Both the position numbers and the translations under genes were made by a program. The notes below the pieces were generated by a model, which was given only the letters and a program-made list of their open reading frames with translations, searched no databases and was not told where the DNA came from. Of a stretch of 33,971 bases of DNA, positions 33,498 through 33,971 are shown piece after piece (positions within the stretch are counted from its first letter, which is position 1; each line of letters opens with the position of its first letter). The DNA is from Erysipelotrichaceae bacterium (GTDB lineage Bacteria; Bacillota_I; Bacilli_A; Erysipelotrichales; Erysipelotrichaceae): contig JAFULN010000002.1 of NCBI GenBank assembly GCA_017473335.1, forward strand, positions 1 through 33,971, written 5' to 3'.

Positions 33498-33768
33498 TCG
33501 ACCACCCTGTTTCAATATATGCACCAAGATAGTGACAAATTAATATAATTCGTCATTTTTTATAGTGATTAGCTATGACCTGACCTGTATCTTGCCAGAT
33601 CAGTATCTTTCAACTATCTTTTCTTCCTGCTCGTAAGCCTTTAGCGAAGTTGATCCGTTGAAAGAATCGTTGTATAAGGAACCATCCCAAGTTCATCCTG
33701 TCTTTAAGTACAGCATCTTCTAGTGATATAAATCCAGCACAGGTTGAAATGATTCCTGTTTGTTTACT
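33498..33768. other. Non-coding, hairpin-rich 3' flank of the TnpB-like gene
   Basis: No convincing gene is seen in these 271 bases. Two inverted repeats stand out. CTGACCTG (33580-33587) pairs with CAGATCAG (33596-33603), with one wobble pair. CTTTCAAC (33607-33614) pairs exactly with GTTGAAAG (33657-33664). The latter enclose 42 bases that can fold further. The region probably includes the right end of an insertion sequence and the promoter region of the GerM-like gene. Confidence 0.5.
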
Positions 33769-33971
33769 TTAGATCATATCGATGTATCCGCATCCTCTTC
33801 GTGTGATCACATACGATGCTGCCATATGGATACTGCATCCCATAGACTTCATATACTTATCTTTTGCGATCCTGCTTGTATACGCAGGATCTATTTCTTT
33901 TATGGCGATTCTCTCTTTTCTGCATCTGCTTTTCATCGCTTCTGTGATTTGTGTGTAGGCAAACTCTGATA
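33769..33971 (-). CDS. TnpB-like protein (IS605 OrfB family), C-terminal fragment cut by window edge
   Basis: About 66 residues remain, ending at a TAA at 33769-33771; the rest lies past base 33971. The visible part has FAYTQITEAMKSRCRKERIA, then IKEIDPAYTSRIAKDKYMK and GCSIHMAASYVITRRGCGYI. It matches the end of TnpB-like proteins of the IS605 OrfB group that share N-P-A-Y-T-S and H-x-A-A-x-x-V-I-x-R-R-G. In canonical TnpB a CxxC zinc finger and a D-x-N-A-A RuvC motif occupy this part. Here neither is present, so this belongs to the divergent accessory lineage or a decayed copy. Base composition is a little more GC-rich than the flanking genes, which fits transfer. Confidence 0.65.
   Translation of the reverse strand, partial: SEFAYTQITEAMKSRCRKERIAIKEIDPAYTSRIAKDKYMKSMGCSIHMAASYVITRRGCGYIDMI

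Noticed and set aside
33760-33969. A 69-codon plus-strand frame at the right edge
   Set aside because: The minus-strand frame over the same bases matches the TnpB-like C-terminus, so this one is its shadow.
1-33971. A CRISPR array or phage region
   Set aside because: No regularly spaced direct repeats, integrase, or phage structural genes were seen anywhere in the window.

Overview
The window looks like chromosome of a low-GC Gram-positive bacterium (Bacillota). AT-rich codon use, AGGAGG-type ribosome sites, T-box leaders, many lipoproteins and near-consensus SigA promoters all fit. Two gene neighbourhoods match Bacillus: tig-lon-engB, and a SpoVID-like gene beside valS. A threonyl-tRNA synthetase without its TGS domain and a split transketolase suggest an Erysipelotrichia-like lineage close to Mollicutes; this placement is inference. 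Almost every gene is on the minus strand. Only proS and aconitase run on the plus strand. No stretch longer than 300 bases lacks a gene or leader.

Layout. Bases 1-3318 hold, on the minus strand, the first codons of guaB, an unrecognised 335-residue protein, and a feoA-feoB ferrous iron uptake pair. proS lies divergently at 3399-5105. It shares a bidirectional terminator with an operon (7436 to 5125) encoding the two halves of transketolase and a NUDIX hydrolase. From 8228 to 11290 come an ABC permease, a substrate-binding lipoprotein with no ATPase gene nearby, and thrS with its threonine T-box. Next are a small lipoprotein, a GNAT acetyltransferase, pyruvate phosphate dikinase, an alpha/beta hydrolase and valS with a valine T-box. 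The valS leader abuts a SPOCS/LysM protein like SpoVID.

Bases 19696-24829 hold a PP2A-like phosphatase, engB, lon and tig. Bases 24885-30820 hold a helical-repeat protein, an EamA transporter and the oxidative TCA branch. In that branch citrate synthase and NAD-type isocitrate dehydrogenase are divergent from aconitase; together they make 2-oxoglutarate, the precursor of glutamate. A tRNA-Arg(UCU) gene follows. After it come a metallophosphoesterase lipoprotein, a YfcE/YsnB-type phosphodiesterase and a GerM-like protein. The right edge cuts into the C-terminal end of a TnpB-like (IS605 OrfB family) gene, followed by hairpin-rich non-coding DNA.

Most of the window is core housekeeping. The parts most worth a second look are the TnpB-like fragment and its structured 3' flank, the orphan ABC pair, the spore-related genes, the TGS-less ThrRS, and the repeated placement of stop codons inside terminator hairpins. 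I did not find a convincing wholly new multi-gene system.
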